Below, piece after piece: positions 35,386-48,198 of a stretch of DNA of 64,000 nucleotides. The notes under the pieces are model-generated. The model did not search any database. It was not told the origin of the DNA and was given only the letters and a program-made list of their open reading frames with translations. The position numbers and the translations under genes were made by a program. Source of the DNA: Lycium barbarum. Taxonomy: Eukaryota > Streptophyta > Magnoliopsida > Solanales > Solanaceae. The first letter of the stretch is position 1, and each line of letters begins with the position of its first letter. The DNA is taken from the NCBI RefSeq assembly GCF_019175385.1, contig NC_083344.1:27654231-27718230 (forward strand), given 5' to 3'.

Positions 35386-36638
35386 TGTCACGATCCAACC
35401 AGAGGTCCATGACGGGAACCCAAAACTAACCTGCCGAGCACCTCTGAACATGCATCTCATAATCATCTCTAGGTGGACCACAAAGATAGCTCATGGATAT
35501 CATAATCTGTATGCACATATATCACAACATAACAACACATCTCTATATAATCCTCAACAACGATGCCCATCATCACCAGCCGACAAGGCTACTAAAATAT
35601 TAGATAATAGTATGAACTGGTAGGGTTATGAAAAGTCTAACTATACACACATGTCTACGAGCCTATACATAGAATAAAAGTGACCATAAAGACTAATACC
35701 AATAGGCTGCAGCTCCGAAGTAAGTGCAGTCCTCCTGAGAATCCGCTGATAAAGTACCTACGGATCTGATCCGTCTCCCTACCTACCTACGGGTATGAGC
35801 GCAGCGTCCACTAACAAAAGGACATCAGTATGAATAATGTACTGAGTATGTAAGACATGAATAGTAACATGATAGAAGCATGAAGAATAGCGTAAGATAA
35901 AAGAATTGTTTATACCTCATGATACCTTTTAAGACATTGTCATGCTTACTTAACTTTTTCTAGAAAACATTTCATATATCCACATACATACCTATACTAT
36001 ATCGGTACCCGTCCATAGTAAGGCTCGGTAATATCGGTACCCGGCCATAATAGGACTCGGTAATATCAGTACCCGACCATAATAGGACTCGGTAATATCG
36101 GTACCCGGCCATAATAGGACTCGGTAATATCGGTAACTGGCCATAATAGGTTTAGGTAATATCGGTACCCGGCCATAATAGGACTTAGTATCATTCACAC
36201 CATATTCGTACCCGGCCATAACAAGGCTCGGTGTCACAAAGAATAGCTATAAACATATATGACATATATGCGTATCCAAAGGAAACCTTGCAACTTTATC
36301 GGGGTGACTTGTCGGTAAACCCTCGATTTATATTATAGAACAATCATCATCGCTATATCTCACCTTGAAGGAACAAGTAACATAAGGTGAGATCAACAAC
36401 AATGAACAAAATCAAGACAATCATGAAATAAGCTCAAAAATCTCATAATATCGTCAAACCATAAGCTTTGGAATTTTTATAATGGGATCATCACCCTCAT
36501 CATTATCATCATAGAACACATCTATCTTTGGCATCATAAGAACTTCGAGAATCATGAACTTCTGGCTTTTTGGGAATAAGGATGTTATGGAAAACATGTA
36601 TTAGTGCATAAGGGAATCATGCCTTTAGAAAGAAAGGA
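35386..36638 (-). repeat. Reverse LTR fragment joined to F2 pol
   Basis: Left end TGTCACGATCCAACC, then the hairpin block with GTCC/GGAC stem (35806-35823), a 32-bp minisatellite, and the GAATTAGCCTT motif at its right edge. There LTR sequence stops in mid-motif and F2 protease begins (GGGCATGAATTGG). A deletion junction, not an LTR end. Confidence 0.7.
36001..36190. repeat. 32-bp minisatellite
   Basis: About six tandem copies of a 32-bp unit, GTACCCGGCCATAATAGG followed by ACTCGGTAATATCG, with small variants. Confidence 0.88.
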
Positions 36639-37405
36639 ATTAGCCTTGGGCATGAATTGGTTGGCTTCCTACTATGCATATGTGGATTGTAGAAGTAAAG
36701 TGGTTCGATTCCAATTCCCGGGAGAGCCAGTCCTAGAATGGAAGGGTAATACCACATCTCCGAGAGGCAGATTTATTTCTTGTTTCAAGGAAAGAAAGAT
36801 GGTTGCTAAGGGATACATTTATCATTTAGTCCGAGTTCATGACACCGAAGCAAAGCCCCCGACCCTTCAATCCGTCCCGGTAGTAAATGAGTTTCCGGAT
36901 GTATTTCCAGATGAACTTCCAGGTCTTCCACCAGAGTGGGATATTGATTTTACCATTGATGTGCTACCGGACACTTAACCTATATCTATTCCTCCTTACA
37001 GAATGGCTCCTGCGGAACTGAAAGAGCTAAAGGCACAACTGAAGGATTTGCTCGAGAAGGGATTTTTTAGACCCAGTTTATCGCTATGGGGAGCACCTGT
37101 CCTGTTTGTAAGGAAGAAAGATGGCTCCTTGCGAAGGTGCATCGACTATAGGCAGTTGAAAAAGGTGATGATAAAGAATAAATATCCTCTTCCGATTATC
37201 GATTATTTGTTTGATCAATTACAAGGTGCTAAGTGGTTTTCCAAGATTAATCTAAGATTGGGGTATCATTAAGTAAGATTTGGAGAAGAAGATATTCCCA
37301 AAACGGCTTTCAGAACCAGATATGGCCATTATGAATTTCGGGTGATGTCATTTGGGTTGACTAACGCTCCAGCAGTGTTTATGAATTTGATGAATAATGT
37401 ATTCA
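36639..37405 (+). pseudogene. pol: F2 protease end and reverse transcriptase (first part)
   Basis: It begins inside the protease at [14 protein letters not shown]. The linker ([19 protein letters not shown]) and RT follow: [28 protein letters not shown], then KINLRLGYH, where the first catalytic Asp is Asn. [18 protein letters not shown] comes next. One frame (36604-37405) carries stops at 36976 and 37270. The reading frame is cut after MNLMNNVF at ATTCA by the tandem array and resumes at 51198 with [11 protein letters not shown], proving the pieces are one gene. It is 5' truncated: no gag, no protease DPGST. Confidence 0.88.
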
Positions 37406-40400
37406 TGTCACGACCCAACCCCGTGGGCCGCGACTGGCACCCTAGCTGGGTACCCGTACATACCTACCTGACCGAATTTCGTATCGTACAGATTTTTTTT
37501 TTTAAAACAGATGTTACAGAAGTAGGCCGATACAGATACGGCACGCGCGCAAACATATATATATACCTGAACATGCAGACATTTACAGATAAGCCGATAA
37601 GGCTAACATACAGACGAAACCCGTAACCCACACATCTATCTACAGGCCTCTACAGACATACAGAATCATATGACGGGACAGGGCCCCGCCGTACCCAGAA
37701 CTTCCATACATACAGAACATGCGGAAACAGAAGATATATATACCAAAGTACATGCTCCGAATCAAAAGGAGCTCTTCAAGATAGCAGAACCTGTGCCCTA
37801 GACTGGCGTGTCACCGAGTGCGCCTGTACCTGCGGGCATGTAACGCAGCCCCCGAAGAACCGGGGGTCATTACAAAAATGTACCGAGTATGTAAAGCAGA
37901 AATATATCAAACATAATCATGATCTGGACCGGAAGCGCATAAATATACTAGACAGGCTCATAAGCCGGACAGACAGAGTCATAGTCCCGACAGACGGACA
38001 TAATCATGGTCTAGACAGACAGAATCAGAATCCATACGGACATACAGAATCGGAATCCATACGGACATACAGAATCAGAATCCATACGGACATACAGACA
38101 TAGTCGTAGTTCAGACGGACAGACAGAAGTATACCTGACAGAATTATGCATGCAGAGTAGTGCAGAATCATACTGAATCATACAGAATCATACAGAGGCA
38201 TGTGCTTATATACATACTGATGGCACATGCATACAGACATACAGATCCCGGCCCTGTCTGGGGGCGCGGTAAACAGAACCCGACCCTCTTAGTACGGGAC
38301 GCGGTGGACAGACAGAATCAGATCAGATCATATGCCATCCTGGCCGCCATCCCCATACACAGATCATAGTATCATACAGACATACAGATCCCGGCCCATA
38401 CGCCGAGGGATGCGGTGAACAATGCAGAGAAATATGCACGATAACAGAACCTGGCCCGGGACGCAGTGAAGGAATGCATTGAGACAGCCACGAATAGATC
38501 CATGGGAAACCACATACATACCGACTCACATACAGACTCAATCAGACTAAAGGGTGCCAAACGGCGAGCCAAAATCAGAGTATACGGATAGTATGCATAG
38601 TACGCGCCTATATCCTACTTGGGAAGGCACGACAGATTATTTTCAGAATCGGATTCTCAGATGTTCAGAAGTTATTTTATAAGAATTTCATAAAAATAGT
38701 TGTATCATAATCAAAATAATAGTTCAGATGGTTTCTGAGAAAATCGGACAAAACAGAAGTATTTAAAGTATTACAGAAGATATCGGGCCTTGCGGGCCCG
38801 CCTTCGACCAACTCGAGGCAACATATGTAAATTATCGCTAATAGACCTTATGAGGTCATCCATAATCGTTTGGAAGTGTTCCGACTCCGTTTAGGGAAGT
38901 TTTGTACAAAAATTCACTTTAAAGGCAATTTGTAAGAAAATAGCTTCAGTTGAATTGAAGGAATTGGAGCGGTTTTCCGTCTCGAATTCCGGGGAACGGA
39001 GTCGTACTTAAGGCTCGCGGCCGAGCCTATCACATCCAGAACATGCCTAGGAACAAAGGGAAGTGCTTCACATACCTCGATAGCGCCTTACGCTCGCTTG
39101 GCGTCGATCCCAATCTCGTCCAAAATCTAGAAATGGTCAAGTTTACCATTTGTTAGTTTCAAACTTTTCAGTAATCCAACTTAACAGATGTTTGCCTACC
39201 GAAATTTCGGCAGCATTTCCTCTGTATATAAGACATCCCCGAGACTTAGCTCGGCTCAATTCACTACACAACAACCCAGAACAACAGCAAAAACAACAAC
39301 AGACATTAAAACACACACTATGGCATCACTAGCCATCGTTTCGGCATAACGACACATCTTTCGTTTCAAACTTACATTTCCAAACCAAACTTGTTATTTT
39401 GATATTCATCACCCACCAAATTCATTACAACATACATCGGAAGCATCCATACCATTTTCACCCAATATTCATAAGGTATGCGAACATTCAAACTTTCCAT
39501 TAAGCCACTACTTTTCCAATTTTTCCTAACCTTCAACATACAAGTTCATTATACATTTCCATCTTCCAAATTCATCCACAATAATCATAATTTTCCTCTT
39601 GATACTTTCATTTCCATTTTTACATAAACCATAACAAAGTTGTATGTTTTCCTACAACAACTTAATAACCATTAAGTTCCTTCACTCTCCTCACATAATC
39701 CATGATTAAAACAACCAAAATATTAATTCAAATCAGTCCATCAATTTCAATTAAAACAGCCCCTCACCTATAAATTTCAACAAAACAACAAACGAGTTTA
39801 TAATGCTGGTTTCTCCGTTCTAATTCGTTAAAACTCTAAATAAACACTTTAATAACATAAAAGGAATTTTATAAATACCTTATCAGAAGATCCACCACGA
39901 AAATTTCATCCCCCAAGACTAATATTTATCTCAAATTGAAGGCAACGCAACGTACAACGTTTTTCTCTTCATGAGCTTCGGGATTCGGAGCTCGGATTTT
40001 GATCAAAATGACCTTCTTAGCCTTGAAGTTTTCTCTCTCTCTCTCTAATGGAATTTTCTGGATCTTTTCTGATCTGAAATGTGGAGGAGGAGGCTGAAAA
40101 CTCCCTTAAATAATAAGGAAATGGGGCTGACCCGGATTGGAATCGGGTTGGGCCCATTTCACTGCCCAGCTTGACCTTTCCGCCTTAAAATGTCCATATC
40201 TCCTTGTACCGACGTCGCCTGGGAGCCCACGACCTACCGTGGGAAAGATATTTCAATTATCTACAACTTTTATCTCTGGGAAATTTCCCAAATTCTAAAC
40301 TTATAATGCCGTCTTGTCCCCTCCAAGTCAGGTCATCCGAAAACGTTTTCTTAAAAATATTCGTTTGGAGGGCTTCCACTTTGATTTGGCCCCAGGGCCC

Positions 40401-40530
40401 TTCACGGGTTGTGTTTAACTTTACATATACGATTCATATAACTTTTCACATGTTCCAAAAAAAAATATTGATGTGTGGGCCCCACCTCAGCTTACAAATA
40501 ATTCGACGTTCGAAAATGCAGGATATAACA
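37406..40530 (-). repeat. Tandem array LTR 1 (3' LTR)
   Basis: 3125 bp, left end TGTCACGACCCAACC, right end GCAGGATATAACA. It contains hairpin CCCCCG/CGGGGG at 37849-37866, three 25-bp repeats AGAATCAGAATCCATACGG (38021-38095), CCGAAATTTCGG at 39199-39210 and the CACATACCTCG motif near 39069. No gene. Confidence 0.9.
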
Positions 40531-40732
40531 TTCTCCCCCCCTTTAGAACATTCGTCCTCGAATGTTCGATTGACCTTAGGGGGCCTTGTGACACTTCGGG
40601 GAGGTTCCTTCCTTTCTTTCAAAATTCCTTTCAACGTTACGATTGCTATCAACATCTTTCACCTCTTGTCACACTTCTCGGTTCCTTACAACGTTATCAT
40701 AATTTCACGTTACATCAAACAGGTTCATAACT

Positions 40733-41180
40733 AGAGCCAGACGCACAAAAGCATATCAGACAGATTCATAGTCGAAGCCAGATGTACGGAAGTATGTCGG
40801 ACAAACATGAGATCGGAGTCAGACGTACAAAGAGGTATCAGCCAGATTCGAAATCAGAATCAGACGTACAAAAATGTATCAGACAGAGTCGTAATCAGAA
40901 TCAGACATACGGAGATGTATCAGACAGACGCGTGATCAAAATCAGATGTACAGAGATGTATCAGACAGATTCATATCCAGAATCAGACACACAGAGGCGT
41001 GTCAGACAGATTCGTAATCAGAGTCAATCGTATAGGGGTGTGTCAAACAGAAACGTATTCAGAATCAGATGTACAAAGATTTATCAGACGGGAACATAAT
41101 CGAGTTCAGAAGTACAGAGGCGTAATAGGCAGAGCCTTATCAGAATCGGGGGTGCAGAAGTATAACAGATAGGATCTGAA
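40733..41180. repeat. 41-bp minisatellite, copy 1
   Basis: About ten or eleven units of 41 bp of the type GTACAGAGATGTATCAGACA followed by GATTCGTAATCAGAATCAGAC; one unit may be irregular. A second, near-identical array lies at 46131-46578, and a diverged inverted relative at 57540-57790. Confidence 0.88.
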
Positions 41181-41781
41181 TTAGAATCAGATCACTCCTA
41201 TTAAGGCTCCAGTGTTTTATGAAAATTTCCCTTATTTGTAAACTTGTTCGCCAAGTTATCATACAAATCGTCTTACGTGTCGCTTATCGACCTTTTCAAA
41301 GATTCCGCTTATTCACACTTCTTATCTTTCATCTTTCCTACTATACATACTCATTTTCTTTTTCAGACATCGTCATACCAGACCGAGTTATAATGGAATA
41401 GGGGTTTTTCTATCCTTTGATGACATTCGAATCCCCGTCTCCGCGTCGTTTCATGTATTCGGTTTAGTAAAACCTTTCGTCTATCACAACATTAGTTGCC
41501 GGTACTCGGCTCTTGATCCATATGGGCACCAAACGAAAATTATACACACACACATACAGATATATTTACTAGTATCTTACTGGCGAACGTCTCTGACTGT
41601 TATTCAAATCCGCTCAATTTCCCGAGTGGTGTTGCACCTTTTCTTTTTGCCCATTTAGTCCGCCTCGTTCTGTGCGACTCCTGTAAGGGCACTAATTACT
41701 CCACACATTCTCTTTTCCTTTAGATTACCCCAAATTTTCATTTATATCTATCATACTTACACTTGTGCAAAATTTTGCATT

Positions 41782-41846
41782 ACTTCCCAGGGGGGTCACC
41801 CATCCCAGAATTGCTCTGGCTTGAGCACGCTTAACCCCGAAACTTT
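41782..41846 (-). other. 5S rRNA-derived module, copy 1
   Basis: Minus strand: AAAGTTTCGGGGTTAAGCGT (box A region), then GAGCAATTCTGGGATGGGTG (box C region), ACC and CTGGGAAGT. It matches the middle and 3' part of plant 5S rRNA and the E2 module, but is shorter upstream. Confidence 0.8.
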
Positions 41847-42703
41847 CATGCATTTTGACGCGTTAGGGATGATATAATTTCGTCAATTGCCCTGCAGGAC
41901 CTTTGTCACATAATTTTAGGGCAAATCGGGGTCTTAACAAATTTTCGGAAAATTTTTGTAGCGGGTCCCACCCCCGGCTAAGTTGCACAATTACCATATT
42001 GCCTTTCTGAATCTCCGATATTCACTTTCATACACATATACATACAATTACAGACAGGCCACAGATTTAAGTCTTCGTCCCACGAATTCCGTCTCCAAAT
42101 AGTCGGTGAAATCTGATAAAATATCACCATAAGGTGCTCTCCAACCACCGAAAGAAGAAAACTAAATTCCGACAAGTATCGCGGAACCTGTTTGTACTTA
42201 CTTTATATATATTTACTTCCATATCTCTGGAAAAATATTTGGGCAGAGATTCCTCTGTATTTCTTACTATCCGAAACCTGTACACAAGAAATACCAACCA
42301 TGCCTCACAGGGCCAACACATATACGCATATATATATACATCATATCATGTCGTCTCGTACCACACGGGGCTAACAATTACAGATAAAATTATACAGATG
42401 TCGAGGCTTACCTCACATGCCCAACTCGAACAACATCGGAGGCTTCTTCCTGTTCACTTTTCTATTCAATCTTCAACTTTATATTTCTACCACACATCAA
42501 ACAACTTCTCCGACACACAGCTTTCATATTATTGCTTACCTGAGTACTGTGCGGCCTCCAATATCATCAGCCATTGCCTTCAGTCGATGCCGTCCTTTGG
42601 CTGAAATTAAAAGTTAGTCGAAAGGAATTCATATCCCACAGCTGGCTCTATCGCATGATCTAAGATTCAAAGAAGGGTAACATCCTAGATGCCCTGTAGC
42701 TTC

Positions 42704-42741
42704 CTGTTTATAGATGTGGTGCACAACACACCGATAAACAA
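42704..42741 (-). promoter_or_regulatory. Tandem array leader hairpin 1, loop GTGCAC
   Basis: Same structure as E1: arms TTGTTTAT/ATAAACAG, loop TTGTGCAC, 42 nt from the primer site. Confidence 0.62.
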
Positions 42742-42783
42742 GACTCTACTAGACACGGCCTGTAGACATTCCGAGGACTAACC

Positions 42784-42795
42784 GCTCTGATACCA
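42784..42795 (-). promoter_or_regulatory. Tandem array primer-binding site 1
   Basis: GCTCTGATACCA (complement of the tRNA-iMet site), four bases from LTR 2. Confidence 0.9.
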
Positions 42796-42799
42796 CTTC

Positions 42800-45700
42800 T
42801 GTCACGACCCAACCCCGTGGGCCGCGCCTGGCACCCTAGCTGGGTACCCGTACATACCTACCTGACCGAATTTCGTATCGTACAGATTTTTTTTTTTTAA
42901 AACAGATGTTACAGAAGTAGGCCGATACAGATACGGCACGCGCGCAAACATATATATATACCTGAACATGCAGACATTTACAGATAAGCCGATAAGGCTA
43001 ACATACAGACGAAACCCGTAACCCACACATCTATCTACAGGCCTCTACAGACATACAAAATCATATGACGGGACAGGGCCCCGCCGTACCCAGAACTTCC
43101 ATACATACAGAACATGCGGAAACAGAAGATATATATACCAAAGTACATGCTCCGAATCAAAAGGAGCTCTTCAAGATAGCAGAACCTGTGCCCTAGACTG
43201 GCGGCGTATCACCGAGTGCGCCTGTACCTGCGGGCATGTAACGCAGCCCCCGAAGAACCGGGGGTCAGTACAAAAATGTACCGAGTATGTAAAGCAGAAA
43301 TATATCAAACGTAATCATGATCTGGACCGGAAGCGCATAAATATACTAGACAGGCTCATAAGCCGGACAGACAGAGTCATAGTCCCGACAGACGGACATA
43401 ATCATGGTCCAGACAGACAGAATCAGAATCCATACGGACATACAGAATCGGAATCCATACGGACATACAGAATCAGAATCCATACGGACATACAGACATA
43501 GTCGTAGTTCAGACGGACAGACAGAAGTATACCTGACAGAATTATGCATGCAGAGTAGTGCAGAATCATACTGAATCATACAGAATCATACAGAGGCATG
43601 TGCTTATATACATACTGATGGCACATGCATACAGACATACAGATCCCGGCCCTGTCTGGGGGCGCGGTAAACAGAACCCGGCCCTCTTAGTACGGGACGC
43701 GGTGGACAGACAGAATCAGATCAGATCATATGCCATCCTGGCCGCCATCCCCATACACAGATCATAGTATCATACAGACATACAGATCCCGGCCCATACG
43801 CCGAGGGACGCGGTGAACAATGCAGAGAAATATGCACGATAACAGAACCTGGCCCGGGACGCAGTGAAGGAATGCATTGAGACAGCCACGAATAGATCCA
43901 TGGGAAACCACATACATACCGACTCACATACAGACTCAATCAGACTAAAGGGTGCCAAACGGCGAGCCAAAATCAGAGTATACGGATAGTATGCATAGTA
44001 CGCGCCTATATCCTACTTGGGAAGGCACGACAGATTATTATCAGAATCGGATTCTCAGATGTTCAGAAGTTATTTTATAAGAATTTCATAAAAATAGTTG
44101 TATCATAATCAAAATAATAGTTCAGATGGTTTCTGAGAAAATCGGACAAAACAGAAGTATTTAAAGTATTACAGAAGATATCGGGCCTTGCGGGCCCGCC
44201 TTCGACCAACTCGAGGCAACATATGTAAATTATCGCTAATAGACCTTATGAGGTCATCCATAATCGTTTGGAAGTGTTCCGACTCCGTTTAGGGAAGTTT
44301 TGTACAAAAATTCACTTTAAAGGCAATTTGTAAGAAAATAGCTTCAGTTGAATTGAAGGAATTGGAGCGGTTTTCCGTCTCGAATTCCGGGGAACGGAGT
44401 CGTACTTAAGGCAAGCGGCCGAGCCTATCACATCCAGAACATGCCTAGGAACAAAGGGAAGTGCTTCACATACCTCGATAGCGCCTTACGCTCGCTTGGC
44501 GTCGATCCCAATCTCGTCCAAAATCTAGAAATGGTCAAGTTTACCATTTGTTAGTTTCAAACTTTTCAGTAATCCAACTTAACACATGTTTGCCTACCGA
44601 AATTTCGGCAGCATTTCCTCTGTATATAAGACATCCCCGAGACTTAGCTCGGCTCAATTCACTACACAAAAACCCAGAACAACAGCAAAAACAACAACAG
44701 ACATTAAAACACACACTATGGCATCACTAGCCATCGTTTCGGCATAACGACACATCTTTCGTTTCAAACTTACATTTCCAAACCAAACTTGTTATTTTGA
44801 TATTCATCACCCACCAAATTCATTACAACATACATCGGAAGCATCCATACCATTTTCACCCAATATTCATAAGGTATGCGAACATTCAAACTTTCCGTTA
44901 AGCCACTACTTTTCCAATTTTTCCTAACCTTCAACATACAAGTTCATTATACATTTCCATCTTCCAAATTCATCCACAATAATCATAATTTTCCTCTTGA
45001 TACTTTCATTTCCATTTTTACATAAACCATAACAAAGTTGTATGTTTTCCTACAACAACTTAATAACCATTAAGTTCCTTCACTCTCGTCACATAATCCA
45101 TGATTAAAACAACCAAAATATTAATTCAAATTAGTCCATCAATTTCAATTAAAACAGCCCCTCACCCATAAATTTCAACAAAACAACAAACGAGTTTATA
45201 ATGCTGTTTTCTCCGTTCTAATTCGTTAAAACTCTAAATAGACACTTTAATAACATAAAAGGAATTTTATAAATACCTTATCAGAAGATCCACCACGAAA
45301 ATTTCATCCCCCAAGACTAATATTTATCTCAAATTGAAGGCAACGCAACGTACAACGTTTTTCTCTTCATGAGCTTCGGGATTCGGAGCTCAGATTTTGA
45401 TCAAAATGACCTTCTTAGCCTTGAAGTTTTCTCTCTCTCTCTCTAATGGAATTTTCTGGATCTTTTCTGATCTGAAATGTGGAGGAGGAGGCTGAAAACT
45501 CCCTTAAATAATAAGGAAATGGGGCTGACCCGGATTGGAATCGGGTTGGGCCCATTTCACTGCCCAGCTTGACCTTTCCGCCTTAAAATGTTCATATCTC
45601 CTTGTACCGACGTCGCCTGGGAGCCCACGACCTACCGTTGGAAAGATATTTCAATTATCTACAACTTTTATCTCTGGGCAAATTCCCAAATTCTAAACTT

Positions 45701-45928
45701 ATAATGCCGTCTTTTCCCCTCCAAGTCAGGTCATCCGAAAACGTTTTCTTAAAAATATTTGTTTGGAGGGCTTCCACTTTGATTTGGCCCCAGGGCCCTT
45801 CACGGGTTGTGTTTAACTTTACATATACGATTCATATAACTTTTCACATGTCCCAAAAAAAAATATTGATGTGTGGGCCCCACCTCAGCTTACAAATAAT
45901 TCGACGTTCGAAAATGCAGGATATAACA
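42800..45928 (-). repeat. Tandem array LTR 2 (shared middle LTR)
   Basis: 3129 bp; serves as 5' LTR for internal region 1 and 3' LTR for internal region 2. It is nearly identical to LTR 1. Hairpin at 43247-43264, palindrome at 44597-44608. Confidence 0.9.
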
Positions 45929-47179
45929 TTCTCCCCCCCTTTAGAACATTCGTCCTCGAATGTTCGATTGACCTTAGGGGGCCTCGTGACACTTCGGGGA
46001 GGTTCCTTCCTTTCTTTCAAAATTCCTTTCAACGTTACGATTGCTATCAACATCTTTCACCTCTTGTCACACTTCTCGGTTCCTTACAACGTTATCATAA
46101 TTTCACGTTACATCAAACAGGTTCATAACTAGAGCCAGACGCACAAAAGCATATCAGACAGATTCATAGTCGAAGCCAGATGTACGGAAGTATGTCGGAC
46201 AAACATGAGATCGGAGTCAGACGTACAAAGAGGTATCAGCCTGATTCGAAATCAGAATCAGACGTACAAAAATGTATCAGACAGAGTCGTAATCAGAATC
46301 AGACATACGGAGATGTATCAGACAGACGCGTGATCAAAATCAGACGTACAGAGATGTATCAGACAGATTCATATCCAGAATCAGACACACAGAGGCGTGT
46401 CAGACAGATTCGTAATCAGAGTCAATCGTATAGGGGTGTGTCAAACAGAAACGTATTCAGAATCAGATGTACAAAGATTTATCAGACGGGAACATAATCG
46501 AGTTCAGAAGTACAGAGGCGTAATAGGCAGAGCCTTATCGGAATCGGGGGTGCAGAAGTATAACAGATAGGATCTGAATTAGAATCAGATCACTCCTATT
46601 AAGGCTCCCGTGTTTTATGAAAATTTCCCTTATTTGTAAACTTGTTCGCCAAGTTATCATACAAATCGTCTTACGTGTCGCTTATCGACCTTTTCAAAGA
46701 TTCCGCTTATTCACACTTCTTTTTTTTCATCTTTCCTACTATCCATACTCATTTTCTTTTTCAGACATCGTCATACCAGACCGAGTTATAATGGAATAGG
46801 GGTTTTTCTATCCTTTGATGACATTCGAATCCCCGTCTCCGCGTCGTTTCATGTATTCGGTTTAGTAAAACCTTTCGTCTATCACAACATTAGTTGCCGG
46901 GACTCGGCTCTTGATCCACATGGGCACCAAACGAAAATTATACACACACACATACAGATATATTTACTAGTATCTTACTGGCGAACGTCTCTGACTGTTA
47001 TTCAAATCCGCTCAATTTCCCGAGCGGTGTTGCACCTTTTCTTTTTGCCCATTTAGTCCGCCTCGTTCTGTGCGACTCCTGTAAGGGCACTAATTACTCC
47101 ACACATTCTCTTTTCCTTTAGATTACCCCAAATTTTCATTTATATCTATCATACTTACACTTGTGCAAAATTTTGCATT

Positions 47180-47244
47180 ACTTCCCAGGGGGGTCACCCA
47201 TCCCAGAATTGCTCTGGCTTGAGCACGCTTAACCCCGAAACTTT
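47180..47244 (-). other. 5S rRNA-derived module, copy 2
   Basis: Duplicate of the module at 41782-41846, with the same box A-like and box C-like segments on the minus strand. Confidence 0.8.
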
Positions 47245-48102
47245 CATGCATTTTGACGCGTTAGGGATGATATAATTTCGTCAATTGCCCTGCAGGACCT
47301 TTGTCACATAATTTTAGGGCAAATCGGGGTCTTAACAAATTTTCGGAAAATTTTTGTAGCCGGTCCCACCCCCGGCTAAGTTGCACAATTACCATATTGC
47401 CTTTCTGAATCTCCGATATTCACTTTCATACACATATACATACAATTACAGACAGGCCACAGATTTAAGTCTTCGTCCCACGAATTCCGTCTCCAAATAG
47501 TCGGTGAAATCTGATAAAATATCACCATAAGGTGCTCTCCAACCACCGACAGAAGAAAACTAAATTCCGACAAGTATCGCAGAACCTGTTTGTACTTACT
47601 TTATATATATTTACTTCCATATCTCTGGAAAAATATTTGGGCAGAGATTCCTCTGTATTTTTTACTATCCGAAACCTGTACACAAGAAATACCAACCATG
47701 CCTCACAGGGCCAACACATATACGCATATATATATACATCATATCATGTCGTCTCGTAGCCACACGGGGCTAACAATTACAGATAAAATTATACAGATGT
47801 CGAGGCTTACCTCACATGCCCAACTCGAACAACATCGGAGGCTTCTTCCTGTTCACTTTTCTATTCAATCTTCAACTTTATATTTCTACCACACATCAAA
47901 CAACTTCTCCGACACACAGCTTTCATATTATTGCTTACCTGAGTACTGTGCGGCCTCCAATATCATCAGCCATTGCCTTCAGTCGATGCCGTCCTTTGGC
48001 TGAAATTAAAAGTTAGTCGAAAGGAATTCATATCCTACAGCTGGCTCTATCGCATGATCTAAGATTCAAAGAAGGGTAACATCCTAGATGCCCTGTAGCT
48101 TC

Positions 48103-48140
48103 CTGTTTATAGATGTGGTGCACAACACACCGATAAACAA
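48103..48140 (-). promoter_or_regulatory. Tandem array leader hairpin 2, loop GTGCAC
   Basis: Duplicate of 42704-42741, unchanged. Confidence 0.6.
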
Positions 48141-48182
48141 GACTCTACTAGACACGGCCTGTAGACATTCCGAGGACTAACC

Positions 48183-48194
48183 GCTCTGATACCA
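48183..48194 (-). promoter_or_regulatory. Tandem array primer-binding site 2
   Basis: GCTCTGATACCA, four bases before LTR 3 at 48199. Confidence 0.9.
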
Positions 48195-48198
48195 CTTC

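Larger units (their letters stand above)
40531..42799 (-). other. Tandem array internal region 1, non-coding
   Basis: Order on the minus strand from the primer site: leader hairpin (42741-42704), a CCTCACAGGGCCAACA-containing leader, a 5S-like module (41846-41782), pyrimidine-rich spacer, a 41-bp minisatellite, then the AACATTCGAGGACGAATGTT block and polypurine tract (40531-40544). No reading frame resembles a known protein. The 176-codon frame across the LTR/internal border is not a gene. Confidence 0.85.
45929..48198 (-). other. Tandem array internal region 2, non-coding
   Basis: Near-identical to internal region 1, with the 41-bp minisatellite at 46131-46578 and primer site at 48183-48194. 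Differences are single bases and small indels. Confidence 0.88.

Noticed and set aside
40204..40734. 176-codon frame present in both array copies
   Set aside because: It crosses the LTR/polypurine-tract border, encodes no recognisable protein, and is conserved only because the whole unit is duplicated.
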